13,181 bases of DNA, from positions 1 through 13,181 of the forward strand of contig JAGWJK010000026.1 in the NCBI GenBank assembly GCA_028865845.1, read 5' to 3'. Both the position numbers and the translations under genes were made by a program. Shown in pieces: positions 1 through 7,127 of the stretch (the first letter of the stretch is position 1; each line of letters opens with the position of its first letter). Source of the stretch: Rhizobiaceae bacterium. Lineage in GTDB: Bacteria; Pseudomonadota; Alphaproteobacteria; Rhizobiales; Rhizobiaceae. The notes under the pieces were generated by a model that was given only the letters and a program-made list of their open reading frames with translations, ran no database searches and was not told where the DNA came from.

Positions 1-1
1 C

Positions 2-775
2 ACCGCCAGCGCCGCCTATATGAAGCGGCTCTCGGATTATCTGAACAGCATTGCCGAGCCGGGCACGACCGTCGACGTTTTCGGCATCAGCCCGCCCGAT
101 CGTCATTTCGGCCGGTTGGCGGAATTCCGCTGCGCGGCGATCGCCATCGACAACGGGCTGGAGGCTGCGAGCCGCGGCTATGATGCCGTCGTAATCGGTC
201 ATTTCCAGGATCCCGGCCTTTATGAGTTGAAATCGGCGCTGAACATTCCGGTCGTGGGCGCCGGCGAGGTGTGCATGCATTACGCCGCGCGGCTTGGCCG
301 GCGCATGGCGCTGATCACCCTCGATGATGTCTTTCAGACCTGGCATTACGAACAGGCCGATCTTTACGGTCTCGGCAATCGCGTCAAGCACGTCATCGGC
401 ATGAATTGCGAACCGGCGGATTTCAGCGCTGCATTCGCCGGTGATGACGAGGCACGGCGACGTATGCTTGCTGCCTTCAGTGCCTGTGCCGAACCGGCCG
501 TGCGTGACGGCGCCGATGTCGTGATCCCGGCCGGCGTCCTGCCCGGCCTGCTGGTCGGCGGCGAATTCGGCTTCAAGGTGCTGCATGCGCCGGTGGTCAA
601 TACCGCGGCGGTGGCTTTGAAAAGTGCCGAAATGGATGTGCGCCTGCAAAAGCTTAACGGCATCGAAGTCAGCCGCGGTCCCTTCTGCTCGCTTGCCTCG
701 TCCGAAGCCGTCAATGATTTTCGCAGCTTCGTTGCCAAGGGCCGGCAGGCTCCGCTTTTCCCCACGGAAGCCTGA
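2..775 (+). CDS. Asp/Glu/hydantoin racemase-family protein (5' truncated)
   Basis: Residue numbers count from the first ATG in the window (position 20). The frame is already open at base 2 and reads T-A-S-A-A-Y before that ATG. Family members normally begin with a beta strand and an N-P-N-T-S type motif just before this point, so the true start probably lies left of the window. Family landmarks are the DAVVIGHFQDPG segment (about 55-66), the VVGAGEVCMHYA segment (78-89) and the PVVNTAAVALKSAEM segment (191-205). Known relatives include hydantoin and allantoin racemases and aspartate racemases, which use two cysteines as acid and base. Here the first is His61 in GHFQDPG, and the second motif (usually GCxGM) reads PAGVLPG at 170-176, so both usual cysteines are missing. 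Racemase activity is therefore doubtful. The gene converges on the next one with an 11-base gap. Family membership is well supported; substrate and reaction are not. Confidence 0.85.
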   Translation, partial: TASAAYMKRLSDYLNSIAEPGTTVDVFGISPPDRHFGRLAEFRCAAIAIDNGLEAASRGYDAVVIGHFQDPGLYELKSALNIPVVGAGEVCMHYAARLGRRMALITLDDVFQTWHYEQADLYGLGNRVKHVIGMNCEPADFSAAFAGDDEARRRMLAAFSACAEPAVRDGADVVIPAGVLPGLLVGGEFGFKVLHAPVVNTAAVALKSAEMDVRLQKLNGIEVSRGPFCSLASSEAVNDFRSFVAKGRQAPLFPTEA

Positions 776-786
776 CGGGGTTTTTG

Positions 787-1710
787 TTACATCGTCAACA
801 GCAGGCGCCCACGCGAAATGGCGCCCGCTTCCATGAGTCTGTGCGCTTCGGCGGCCTCCGCCAACGGTATCGTTCGAGCGATTTGTGGCTTGATCAGGCC
901 GCTCTCCGCCAGATCCATCATCGATTGCAAAACCTCGCGGTCGTCACTGATCATCGCGCGCGTAACGGTAACGCCGAACTCGGCGCTGCGATCAAGGAAT
1001 GGGTCTGCCACCAGCCAGATCAGCCGGCCGCCGGATCGCAGGACTTGGTAGGACTTGTCGTGCACCTCGCCGCCCATCAGGTCAAAGACCACATCCTGGT
1101 CGCGCAGCGCCGAAAAATCCTCTTCGTCATAGGCAATGACGCGGTTTGCACCGAGGCCGAGGACGTAATCTCGGTTCGCCGCGCGGCAGGTCGCCGTGAC
1201 GTCGGCGCCGATGAAATGGCAGAGCTGCACCAGCAAGCCGCCGACCGCGCCGGCGCCGGCATGGACGAGCACCTTATCGCCGGATTTCACCTCAGCCGTT
1301 CGCACGCAGATCCAGGCGCTGAGGCCGGCATTCGAAAGCGCTGCCGCCTGCAGGAAATCAAGATTATCGGGAATGCGCACGACATTCTTCACGTCAGCGG
1401 CGATCTTCTCGGCATAGCCACCCTGCGCGAAGACGCCGGCCATGACGCTCACCCGGTCGCCGACTGAAAACCCGGTCACGCCTTCGCCGAGCGCGATGAT
1501 TTCGCCGGCGCCGTCCCGGCCGGGAACGCTCGGCATCGGCAATGTGAAATGCGCCTTCAGGTGGCCGGCGCGCAATTTCCAATCGAAGGGCGCGACGCTT
1601 GCCGCCGCCAGCTTCACCAGGACCTCGCCGGGTCCGGCGCTCGGGTCGGGAAGTTCGACATATTTCATCACATCGGCCGGACCGTGTTCGCCGTAGAGGA
1701 TCGCCTTCAT
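787..1710 (-). CDS. NADP-dependent zinc-free oxidoreductase (quinone oxidoreductase/MDR family)
   Basis: This 307-residue protein has the usual medium-chain dehydrogenase/reductase layout. A GroES-like N-terminal domain (about 28-120) includes GRDGAGEI (64-71) and GDRV. A Rossmann domain follows, with the nucleotide-binding motif AGAGAVGG at 151-158. The catalytic and structural zinc cysteine clusters of alcohol dehydrogenases are absent, which places it with the zinc-free quinone oxidoreductase (QOR) branch that reduces quinones or activated double bonds using NADPH. The exact substrate cannot be read from the sequence. The start is supported by AAGGAGAG about 4 bases upstream of the ATG on the minus strand. 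The gene is divergent from the GntR operon across a 248-base AT-rich region, so the same regulator may control it. A weak minus-strand promoter candidate (TTGAAA, 17 bases, TTCAAT) lies in that region. Confidence 0.9.
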   Translation of the reverse strand: MKAILYGEHGPADVMKYVELPDPSAGPGEVLVKLAAASVAPFDWKLRAGHLKAHFTLPMPSVPGRDGAGEIIALGEGVTGFSVGDRVSVMAGVFAQGGYAEKIAADVKNVVRIPDNLDFLQAAALSNAGLSAWICVRTAEVKSGDKVLVHAGAGAVGGLLVQLCHFIGADVTATCRAANRDYVLGLGANRVIAYDEEDFSALRDQDVVFDLMGGEVHDKSYQVLRSGGRLIWLVADPFLDRSAEFGVTVTRAMISDDREVLQSMMDLAESGLIKPQIARTIPLAEAAEAHRLMEAGAISRGRLLLTM

Positions 1711-1820
1711 ATTCTCTCCTTGAAGTCAGGTCCGGATCGGACGGGCTGGGCTTGTCGTGATGCGACTTGGTAAGATAAAGTTTATGCTTAAAATTATTTC
1801 CACCGCAAGCGATGCTATGA

Positions 1821-1947
1821 ATTGAATCACTGTTGAGGGCAATTTTCAACAAAAACAGTATACTGATTTTTGCATGATTCCGATGTTTTTGGTCAATATA
1901 TGCAAAATTCAATTGATAACTGCCAAAAATTGAATACTGTTTTGGCA
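1821..1947. promoter_or_regulatory. Candidate GntR operator region with palindromes and repeated ACTGTT motifs
   Basis: The divergent spacer is much more AT-rich than its surroundings. It contains a perfect palindrome CAGTATACTG (1856-1865) flanked by AAAAA and TTTTT runs. A perfect 8-base inverted repeat, TGCCAAAA (1921-1928) and TTTTGGCA (1940-1947), has an 11-base spacer. ATTGAATCACTGTT (1821-1834) recurs as ATTGAATACTGTT (1929-1941) with one base missing. AAAACAGTAT (1852-1861) is the exact inverse of ATACTGTTTT (1934-1943). GntR-family regulators commonly bind such short symmetric sites next to their own gene. Assigning these sites to the neighbouring regulator is inference. I could not find a convincing plus-strand -35/-10 pair. 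Confidence 0.45.
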
Positions 1948-1958
1948 AGGGGTGATCA

Positions 1959-2651
1959 ATGGACGGACCAAGCCAGAATTGGGTGGAGACGATATATGCC
2001 GATCTGCGGCTGAAGCTGCAGCGGAGCGTTGTCCTGCCGTCCGATCGCCTGGTGGATACCGAAATCGCCGATAGCTATGGCATATCGCGCATGCCGGCGC
2101 GGGAGGCATTGTTGAGGCTGGTTTCGGAAGGTTATCTGGTCGGGACGACACGCGGTTTCGCGGTTCGGGAATTGTCGTTGACGGACATTTCCGGTCTTTT
2201 CGAAGTGCGCCGCCAACTGGAGCCGAGGGCAGCCGCAAGTGCCGCGCGCGACATGACGGCTGAAGTCGAGGCCGCGTTGACCGATGCGATCGGCAGGGTC
2301 GAGCGGACTTTGAACGACGGCGATATTTCCGGGCTGCTGGCCGCCAATGTCGATTTCCGCAACAGCTGGCTCAGGGCGGTCACGAACCCGCACATGGCCG
2401 CCACCATTTCGCGGTTCATGGATTATTTTCAGTCCGTCCGGCTCGGCACATTCGCCGATTCCAGCGTGGCGGCGCGGTATATCGACGGGCTTTCGGCCAT
2501 TCACAAGGCCTTCCTGGCGCATGACCCGCTGGATGTTCATGACCGTATGACGCTGTTCATGTTTGCGGCGGAGGAAGCCTATCTCTCCGTGCGCAGACGC
2601 CAATTGCAGGAAGCGGAGGCGATACGCCCCGCCCGCAGAAGAAGGAAATAA
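1959..2651 (+). CDS. GntR-family transcriptional regulator, FCD domain
   Basis: This 230-residue protein has a GntR winged-helix DNA-binding domain at about 8-70, including DTEIADSYGISRMPAREALLRLVSEGYL-type helices and the wing GTTRGFAVR. An alpha-helical FCD effector domain follows at about 75-212. The start is supported by AAGGGG (1947-1952) six bases upstream, overlapping the 3' arm of an inverted repeat. FCD domains usually bind a metal and a small organic acid through an Asp-x3-His pair and two later histidines. Here the first pair reads Asn130 and Arg134, and only His182 is obvious, so metal binding may be lost. The protein ends in an Arg-rich tail. It is the first gene of an operon with the monooxygenase nine bases downstream. 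It probably controls that operon and perhaps the divergent oxidoreductase, in response to a substrate I cannot identify. Confidence 0.92.
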   Translation: MDGPSQNWVETIYADLRLKLQRSVVLPSDRLVDTEIADSYGISRMPAREALLRLVSEGYLVGTTRGFAVRELSLTDISGLFEVRRQLEPRAAASAARDMTAEVEAALTDAIGRVERTLNDGDISGLLAANVDFRNSWLRAVTNPHMAATISRFMDYFQSVRLGTFADSSVAARYIDGLSAIHKAFLAHDPLDVHDRMTLFMFAAEEAYLSVRRRQLQEAEAIRPARRRRK

Positions 2652-2660
2652 GAGGGAAAC

Positions 2661-3755
2661 ATGATCAAGCCGCATCCGCTCAAGGGTCCGAACCGCTTGA
2701 AGCTCGGGATATTTTCCGCCAATGCCGATGGCGGCCTGGCGATTACCGATGTTCCCGAACGCTGGCAGGCCGGTTGGCAGGATAATCTGACCGCGGCGCA
2801 GATCGCCGATCGCGCCGGACTGGAGTTCTTTTTGCCGATCGCCCGTTGGCGCGGGTTCGGCGGCAAGAACCGGGTGCGGGAATGGTCTTTCGAAACCTTC
2901 ACCTGGGCGGCGGCGCTGGCGGCGGCAACCGAGCAGATCGGCCTGTTCATGACCGTGCATGTACCGCTGGTCCATCCGCTTTACGCCGCCAAGGCGCTGG
3001 CGACCGTCGACCACATCAGCCAGGGTCGGGCCGGCCTTAATATCGTCTGCGGCTGGAATCCAAAGGAATTCGGCATGTTCGGCGTGCCGCTGGTCGAGAA
3101 GGGCTATGATCAGGCGACGGAATGGCTTGATATCGTGGAAAAGGTCTATGCCTCAAACGAACCGGTCGACTATGCCGGCACCTATTACACCCTGGAAGAG
3201 GCGGTGAGCCGCCCCGCAAGCCTGCAGACGCCACGCCCGGTAACCATGAATGCCGCATTCGGTGGCCCCGGCCGGGATTTCGCCGCGAGCAAATGCGATT
3301 ATCTCTTCACCACGTTCACCGAGATTCCGGAGGCCGGCAAACATGTTGCCGATATTCACGAGCGCGCCGAGAGGGCGGGCAGGAATGTCGGCCTTTACAC
3401 CGTCTGCCACGTCGTCTGCCGCGAGACGCAGCAGGAGGCAGATGACTACTATACCCGCTACGCCGTTACCATGGCCGATCACGCCGCCGTCGATGCCCAC
3501 ATGGCCGGCAAGAAGGAATTCTCTCAGTCGCATGATCGCGATGCCTATGATCGCTATCGCCAAAGGTTTGCCGGTGGTGCGGGCAGCTACCCGTTGATCG
3601 GCACGCCGGAAAAGATTGCCGAAGAGATGATCGCGATCTCCGAACAGGGCTATTCGGGGATCGCGCTCTCCTTCGTCAACTACACGCAAGAGCTGCCTTA
3701 TTTCTGCGATCGGGTTCTTCCGTTGCTGAAGAAGGCCGGGCTTCGCGTTGGATGA
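2661..3755 (+). CDS. LLM-class FMN-dependent monooxygenase, RutA-like
   Basis: This 364-residue luciferase-like TIM-barrel flavoprotein matches the usual length of RutA, the pyrimidine monooxygenase. It shares RutA landmarks: the R-G-F-G-G-K motif at 64-69, the strand N-I-V-C-G-W-N at 127-133 (RutA has NLVTGW) and [16 protein letters not shown] near the C-terminus. Such enzymes use reduced FMN and oxygen, supplied by a partner reductase, to oxidise or cleave small molecules such as pyrimidines, sulfonates or sulfones. The partner gene, a RutF homologue, follows with overlapping stop and start. AGAGGGA (2651-2657) precedes the ATG. From remembered sequence the match to RutA is partial (motifs and overall layout), so I do not assign rutA. 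The absence of other rut genes and the presence of a GntR rather than a TetR-type RutR regulator point to a different, unknown substrate, perhaps another N-heterocycle. Confidence 0.9.
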   Translation: MIKPHPLKGPNRLKLGIFSANADGGLAITDVPERWQAGWQDNLTAAQIADRAGLEFFLPIARWRGFGGKNRVREWSFETFTWAAALAAATEQIGLFMTVHVPLVHPLYAAKALATVDHISQGRAGLNIVCGWNPKEFGMFGVPLVEKGYDQATEWLDIVEKVYASNEPVDYAGTYYTLEEAVSRPASLQTPRPVTMNAAFGGPGRDFAASKCDYLFTTFTEIPEAGKHVADIHERAERAGRNVGLYTVCHVVCRETQQEADDYYTRYAVTMADHAAVDAHMAGKKEFSQSHDRDAYDRYRQRFAGGAGSYPLIGTPEKIAEEMIAISEQGYSGIALSFVNYTQELPYFCDRVLPLLKKAGLRVG

Positions 3756-3766
3756 AGGTGAGCCGA

Positions 3767-4273
3767 ATGGATATGACATCACGTGATGAAGTCGAAACCA
3801 ATCGCCTGGCCTTCCGCGAGGGAATGGCAAAGCTGGCCGCGGCCGTGAACATCGTGACGACGGATGGACCGGGTGGCCTTGCGGGCTTTACCGCATCGGC
3901 CGTCTGCAGCGTCACGGACACGCCGCCGACCTTGATCGTTTGCCTCAATCGATCGAGTTCGGTCGCAAGCGCGTTCGACCAGAACCGGGCACTTTGCGTC
4001 AACACGCTTGCCTCGGATCGCGAGGCGCTGTCACGCCTGTTTGGCGGCTCGACTTTGCAGGAAGAACGGTTCGCGGCTGCCGAATGGACATCGGGCAAAA
4101 CAGGAGCGCCGCGCCTGACCGATGCGATCGTCTCCTTCGATTGCGAGATCGAAAGCGCCGTCGATAGCGGCACGCACCGCGTGCTGTTCTGCCGCGTCGT
4201 CGATATTGCCCATGGGCACGACGAGAGCGAAGCGCTGGTCTATTTCAAAAGGCGTTATCATCGCATCCCTTGA
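3767..4273 (+). CDS. rutF: Flavin reductase, RutF family
   Basis: This flavin reductase-like FMN-binding split-barrel protein has about 168 residues from this start. It resembles E. coli RutF closely: the block around [11 protein letters not shown], then [17 protein letters not shown], then [15 protein letters not shown] and LFGG follows RutF almost residue for residue, and the C-terminal SFDC and FKRRYH segments also match. RutF reduces FMN or FAD with NADH for the RutA monooxygenase, and here it presumably serves the adjacent luciferase-like enzyme. Two starts are possible. The ATG at 3752 overlaps the upstream stop as ATGA, allowing translational coupling, but has no clear Shine-Dalgarno. 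The ATG at 3767 has AAGGTGAG (3755-3762) just before it, and I chose it for that reason. The symbol reflects homology only; the gene is not in a rut operon. Confidence 0.9.
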   Translation: MDMTSRDEVETNRLAFREGMAKLAAAVNIVTTDGPGGLAGFTASAVCSVTDTPPTLIVCLNRSSSVASAFDQNRALCVNTLASDREALSRLFGGSTLQEERFAAAEWTSGKTGAPRLTDAIVSFDCEIESAVDSGTHRVLFCRVVDIAHGHDESEALVYFKRRYHRIP

Positions 4274-4355
4274 GCATGTGGTGCGACCAGATCATCTGTA
4301 TTCATCGGTCCCCTGACGATGAAGAACGGACAAGGCCTTCAGCGAAGATGAGCTT

Positions 4356-5273
4356 TCATAGCCCGCCCGCGCTGGCCGTGCTGCGCAGCAATTTGCACAG
4401 GCTGACCAGACCGGCATCGAAATTGCCGGAACCTGAGACCTGACGGCAGGTGATCAGCATGCGTCGCTGTTCAGCGGGCGACATTGCGTGAAACGCTGCC
4501 AGCGTACGTCTCGCGGTCCCTGTTCCCTGGCTGTTACCGCTGCCGGTACCAAGGCCAGATCCGGGATTGGTCCCGCCGATGACGCCACCTCCGCTGGGAT
4601 CGCTGATCCCACCGGATCCACCGGTACCGCCCGTGCCGCTGCTGCCACCGGTTCCTCCGGAGCCGCCGCCGACACCAACGCCGACATTTGCGCCAGTGCC
4701 GCCGAGTGACACGCCGAGCCCGGCATTAACGCCACGTCCGCCGCCGAGGGAAGCGCCGAGACCTGCGTTCAGGCCCCCGTTGCCGCCGACCGATGCACCG
4801 ACACCCGCATTGACGCCGTTGCCACCACCGACCGCCGCACTGACACCGGCGTTAACGCCGTTCGAGCCGCCCACGGATGCTCCGAGGCCGGCGTTGACGC
4901 CATTTGTTCCCGTTGCCGATGCGCCAAGGCCTGCGTTGACGCCATTCGTGCCGCCGACGGATGCTGCTGCTCCGGCGTTGACGCCGTTGCCGCCCAAAGC
5001 CGATGCATTGACACCGGCGTTGATGCCGTTGGCACTGCCTGTTGTCGCGCCGACATTGGCGTTAAGTCCGTTCGAGCCAAGATTGGCGCCGACATTCGCC
5101 TTGACGCTGCCAAGAGAAAGGCCCACGCCAAGACCGAGGCCACGACTGCCGCTGCCGCCGCTGGCCTGGCTTCCACCATGATCCGTACCGCCTCCGGGTT
5201 CTGCATAGGCCGAGGAGGCCAACAGCAAAACGGCGGATGCGAGCAACGCTATCCGTGAAGATCGTACTTTCAT
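4356..5273 (-). CDS. Secreted Gly/Asn/Ala-rich protein with nine 14-residue tandem repeats
   Basis: From the chosen start this is a 305-residue protein. It has a clear Sec signal peptide (basic start MKVRSSR, hydrophobic core, cleavage after SSAYA at about 24). A Gly/Ser-rich segment follows, then nine uninterrupted 14-residue units at 69-194 with consensus GVNAGLGASVGGTN, a Gly/Ser/Thr linker (about 195-255) and a C-terminal segment of about 50 residues. That segment holds MSPAEQRRML and two cysteines (276 and 293) that could form a disulfide. The frame remains open another 63 codons upstream. I reject that extension because the signal peptide starts here and GGAG lies 7 bases before this ATG. 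The strict period suggests a beta-solenoid or extended surface polymer. The C-terminal segment looks familiar from rhizobial hypothetical proteins, but its function is unknown. An exported, possibly cell-surface role is inference. Confidence 0.85.
   Translation of the reverse strand: MKVRSSRIALLASAVLLLASSAYAEPGGGTDHGGSQASGGSGSRGLGLGVGLSLGSVKANVGANLGSNGLNANVGATTGSANGINAGVNASALGGNGVNAGAAASVGGTNGVNAGLGASATGTNGVNAGLGASVGGSNGVNAGVSAAVGGGNGVNAGVGASVGGNGGLNAGLGASLGGGRGVNAGLGVSLGGTGANVGVGVGGGSGGTGGSSGTGGTGGSGGISDPSGGGVIGGTNPGSGLGTGSGNSQGTGTARRTLAAFHAMSPAEQRRMLITCRQVSGSGNFDAGLVSLCKLLRSTASAGGL
4692..5069 (-). repeat. Nine tandem 42-bp coding repeats
   Basis: The array encodes nine consecutive 14-residue units (residues 69-194 of the exported protein). 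Each begins G-V/L/I-N-A, and the length is exactly 9 x 42 = 378 bases without a frame break. Unit sequences differ at the DNA level, so this is a diverged array held in register rather than a freshly duplicated one. Loss or gain of whole units would keep the reading frame, so copy number could vary between strains. Confidence 0.9.
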
Positions 5274-5398
5274 TTCATAACTCCGTTTCAGGTGAGGTCC
5301 GCTGAAAGCGGGCCGGTTTCTGAACAACGGAGCGCGCGCACCGTAGAATTGGAACGAACGGGCGAGTTTTTTAGCCTTTCCTCCCAAGACTGAATATG

Positions 5399-5427
5399 AA
5401 GTTAGGCTAAATTTGCAACTCGACAAG
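5399..5427 (-). promoter_or_regulatory. Weak promoter candidate for the repeat protein
   Basis: On the minus strand, CTTGTC (5422-5427) is separated by 17 bases from TAACTT (5399-5404). The -35 resembles the alphaproteobacterial CTTGAC form; the -10 is poor. It would give a 5' leader of about 120 bases before the start at 5273. Confidence 0.3.
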
Positions 5428-5552
5428 TACCATTCCACCCGGATGGCTTGCACAACTAACAATTTCCTAACGTAACAGGATGCGCGGCCACCGACGTCAC
5501 CCTGACTCTAGGCAGGAGGTATTGAGGTAACGTCCGAAAATCGGCCGACAAG

Positions 5553-5598
5553 AAGCCGGTGAGGGCCATATCCGGGAAGGATGCCTGACCACCGGCTT
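5553..5598 (-). terminator. Inverted repeat downstream of pepT, possible transcript end
   Basis: A perfect 9-base inverted repeat, AAGCCGGTG (5553-5561) and CACCGGCTT (5590-5598), starts 19 bases after the pepT stop on the minus strand. The 28-base loop is long and no T run follows, so it is at best a weak terminator or an RNA 3'-end stabiliser. Confidence 0.25.
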
Positions 5599-5616
5599 GG
5601 CTATCGGAACAGGCGG

Positions 5617-6849
5617 TTAAGCCCGCTCCTCCCAGATTTTTGCCAATTCTACGAGGGTCTTGACCGCTTTTTCCATGTCCTGACGGCTGACCCATTCGAG
5701 CGGCGAATGGAAGGCGTGGCCGCCGGCAAAAATATTGGGGCAGGGCAGGCCCATGAACGACAGACGCGACCCGTCGGTGCCGCCGCGGATGCTACCGCGC
5801 ACCGGCTGCATGCCGGCACGACGCACCGCCTCGACCGCATTCTCGACAATCTCCGGATGCTTATCGAGGACAACCTTCATATTGCGATACTGGTGCTTGA
5901 CTTTGAACGTATAGGACGATCCCGGATAGCCGGTCATGACGTCCTTGACGATCGCCTCCAGCATTGCCTCGTTGGCTGAAAGCGCTTCGTCGGTGAAATC
6001 GCGGACGATGAAGCCGAGATTGGCCTTCTCCATCGACCCGGTCACGCCGGTTGGATGCACGAAGCCTTCGCGACCCGAAGTCGTCTCCGGCGCCATGTCC
6101 TTTGGCAGGCGATCGATGATCGCGCCGGCGATCTTGATGGCATTCTCCATCTTTCCCTTGGCGAAGCCGGGATGGATGGCAACACCCTGGATGGCAATCT
6201 CGACGCCGTCGGCCGAAAACGTCTCGTCCTCGATATGACCGGCGGTCTCGCCGTCGATGGTATAGGCAAATTGCGCACCGAGCTTGGCGAGGTCGACCTT
6301 GTCTACGCCGCGCCCGATTTCTTCGTCCGCGGTGAAGAGGATCTTGATCGTGCCATGCGGGATATCGGGATTGTCGAGCAGAAATTGCGCAGTTGCCATG
6401 ATCTCGGCTACACCGGCCTTGTCGTCGGCGCCAAGAAGGGTCGTGCCGTCGCTGGTGATGATATCGTTGCCGATCTGGTCGTTCAGCGCCGGATGATCGG
6501 CAACGCGAATGATCTGCTGCGGATCGCCGATCAACTGGATATCGCCGCCGGCATAGTTGCTGACGATCTGCGGCTTGACGTTCGTTCCGGTGAAGTCAGG
6601 CGCAGTGTCGACATGCGAACAGTAGCAGATGACCGGCACAGGCTTGTCGACATTCGAAGGAATGGTCGCATAGACATAGCCGTGTTCGTCCAGATGGGCA
6701 TCCGAAAGGCCCATCGCCAACAGCTCTTCGACCAGCAGTTTGCTGAGGTTTTTCTGCTTTTCCGTGGAGGGCTGGGTCGATGATTTCGGGTCGGATTGGG
6801 TGTCGATGACGACGTAGCGAAGAAAGCGATCGATGACAGTGTCGGTCAT
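5617..6849 (-). CDS. pepT: Peptidase T (tripeptide aminopeptidase, M20B)
   Basis: This 410-residue cytoplasmic zinc exopeptidase would release N-terminal residues from tripeptides in peptide catabolism. The length is close to E. coli PepT (408). The expected dinuclear zinc site is complete: His79 and catalytic Asp81 in CSHVDTAP, bridging Asp142 in LLGADDKAG, catalytic Glu176 with Glu177 in TADEEIGRG, Asp199 in YTIDG, and His381 in GGHAFHSPLEW. The lid (dimerisation) domain lies at about 207-315, and RGSIRGGTDGSRLSFMGLPCPN (351-372) is the usual substrate-binding region. I chose the ATG giving MTDTVIDRFLRY because it matches the family N-terminus. An in-frame ATG 18 codons upstream (6903) would add a non-conserved segment. 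The Shine-Dalgarno is weak. The gene appears monocistronic and is divergent from the metallopeptidase cluster. Confidence 0.96.
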   Translation of the reverse strand: MTDTVIDRFLRYVVIDTQSDPKSSTQPSTEKQKNLSKLLVEELLAMGLSDAHLDEHGYVYATIPSNVDKPVPVICYCSHVDTAPDFTGTNVKPQIVSNYAGGDIQLIGDPQQIIRVADHPALNDQIGNDIITSDGTTLLGADDKAGVAEIMATAQFLLDNPDIPHGTIKILFTADEEIGRGVDKVDLAKLGAQFAYTIDGETAGHIEDETFSADGVEIAIQGVAIHPGFAKGKMENAIKIAGAIIDRLPKDMAPETTSGREGFVHPTGVTGSMEKANLGFIVRDFTDEALSANEAMLEAIVKDVMTGYPGSSYTFKVKHQYRNMKVVLDKHPEIVENAVEAVRRAGMQPVRGSIRGGTDGSRLSFMGLPCPNIFAGGHAFHSPLEWVSRQDMEKAVKTLVELAKIWEERA

Positions 6850-6885
6850 GGCATGGGTCCAGTGGATGCGTATCGGGATGATCAA

Positions 6886-6914
6886 GCTATAGCCTTCGTC
6901 CACTGCGCCGTGAA
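6886..6914 (-). promoter_or_regulatory. Possible pepT promoter
   Basis: On the minus strand, TTCACG (6909-6914) lies 17 bases before TATAGC (6886-6891), each matching four of six sigma70 positions. This would give a leader of about 30 bases before the pepT start. The evidence is modest. Confidence 0.3.
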
Positions 6915-7076
6915 TGCATTTTCGGTTTCAGCGGCGTATTTTGTCGGCCGGACAGCGCGCGCGGGATCACGATCGCAGGCGCGATCCCCACGTCCTGTCG
7001 CAAGCGGCCGCCCCATCGGGCGCTGCTTCCACGCCGTCAATTCGAAGTAATTAGCAATTTTAGCCCGTTTGGCCGA

Positions 7077-7105
7077 TTGAGATAACCTCAGATGGCATTT
7101 AGAAT
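7077..7105 (+). promoter_or_regulatory. Strong sigma70-like promoter for the peptidase/cytochrome cluster
   Basis: TTGAGA (7077-7082) and TAGAAT (7100-7105) each match five of six consensus positions and are separated by exactly 17 bases, in an AT-rich stretch. Transcription would begin near 7112, so the first AUG in the message would be at 7128, behind AAAGG (7116-7120). Confidence 0.65.
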
Positions 7106-7127
7106 CGATAACACTTAAAGGCTGTTT

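Larger units (their letters stand above)
5274..5616. other. Intergenic region between pepT and the repeat protein
   Basis: This 343-base gap holds no gene I can support. It contains the weak promoter described for the repeat protein, the Shine-Dalgarno for that gene, and an inverted repeat downstream of pepT. Open frames running across it are continuations or shadows without ribosome-binding sites. Confidence 0.6.
6850..7127. other. Divergent intergenic region between pepT and the peptidase cluster
   Basis: The left half is GC-rich and contains a small hairpin, GATCGC (6971-6976) with GCGATC (6981-6986) and a 4-base loop. The right half (about 7040-7127) is AT-rich and holds the plus-strand promoter. 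No gene is supported inside; an open plus-strand frame ending at 7050 has no ribosome-binding site or recognisable product. Confidence 0.6.

Noticed and set aside
1956..3014. Long minus-strand open frame across the GntR and monooxygenase genes
   Set aside because: It is a shadow of two clearly recognisable plus-strand genes and its translation resembles no family.
2661..4273. A canonical rut pyrimidine operon
   Set aside because: Only the monooxygenase and reductase are present. rutB-E, rutG and the RutR regulator are absent from the window, and the monooxygenase is only partly similar to RutA.
4692..5069. 42-bp repeats as a possible CRISPR-like or noncoding array
   Set aside because: The units are contiguous without spacers, diverged, and keep an open frame with a clear protein period, so they are coding repeats.
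4692..5069. 14-residue repeats as a YadA/Hep_Hag adhesin head
   Set aside because: The period matches, but the unit does not follow the usual S-x-A-x-G-x-x-A pattern, and no coiled-coil stalk or membrane anchor is present.
4567..5181. Long plus-strand Pro-rich open frame opposite the repeat protein
   Set aside because: It is the antisense reading of Gly-rich codons (GGN gives CCN). It has no ribosome-binding site or signal, while the minus strand has a signal peptide and a Shine-Dalgarno.
6796..7050. 84-codon plus-strand open frame overlapping the pepT start region
   Set aside because: There is no ribosome-binding site or recognisable sequence, and it partly overlaps pepT on the other strand.
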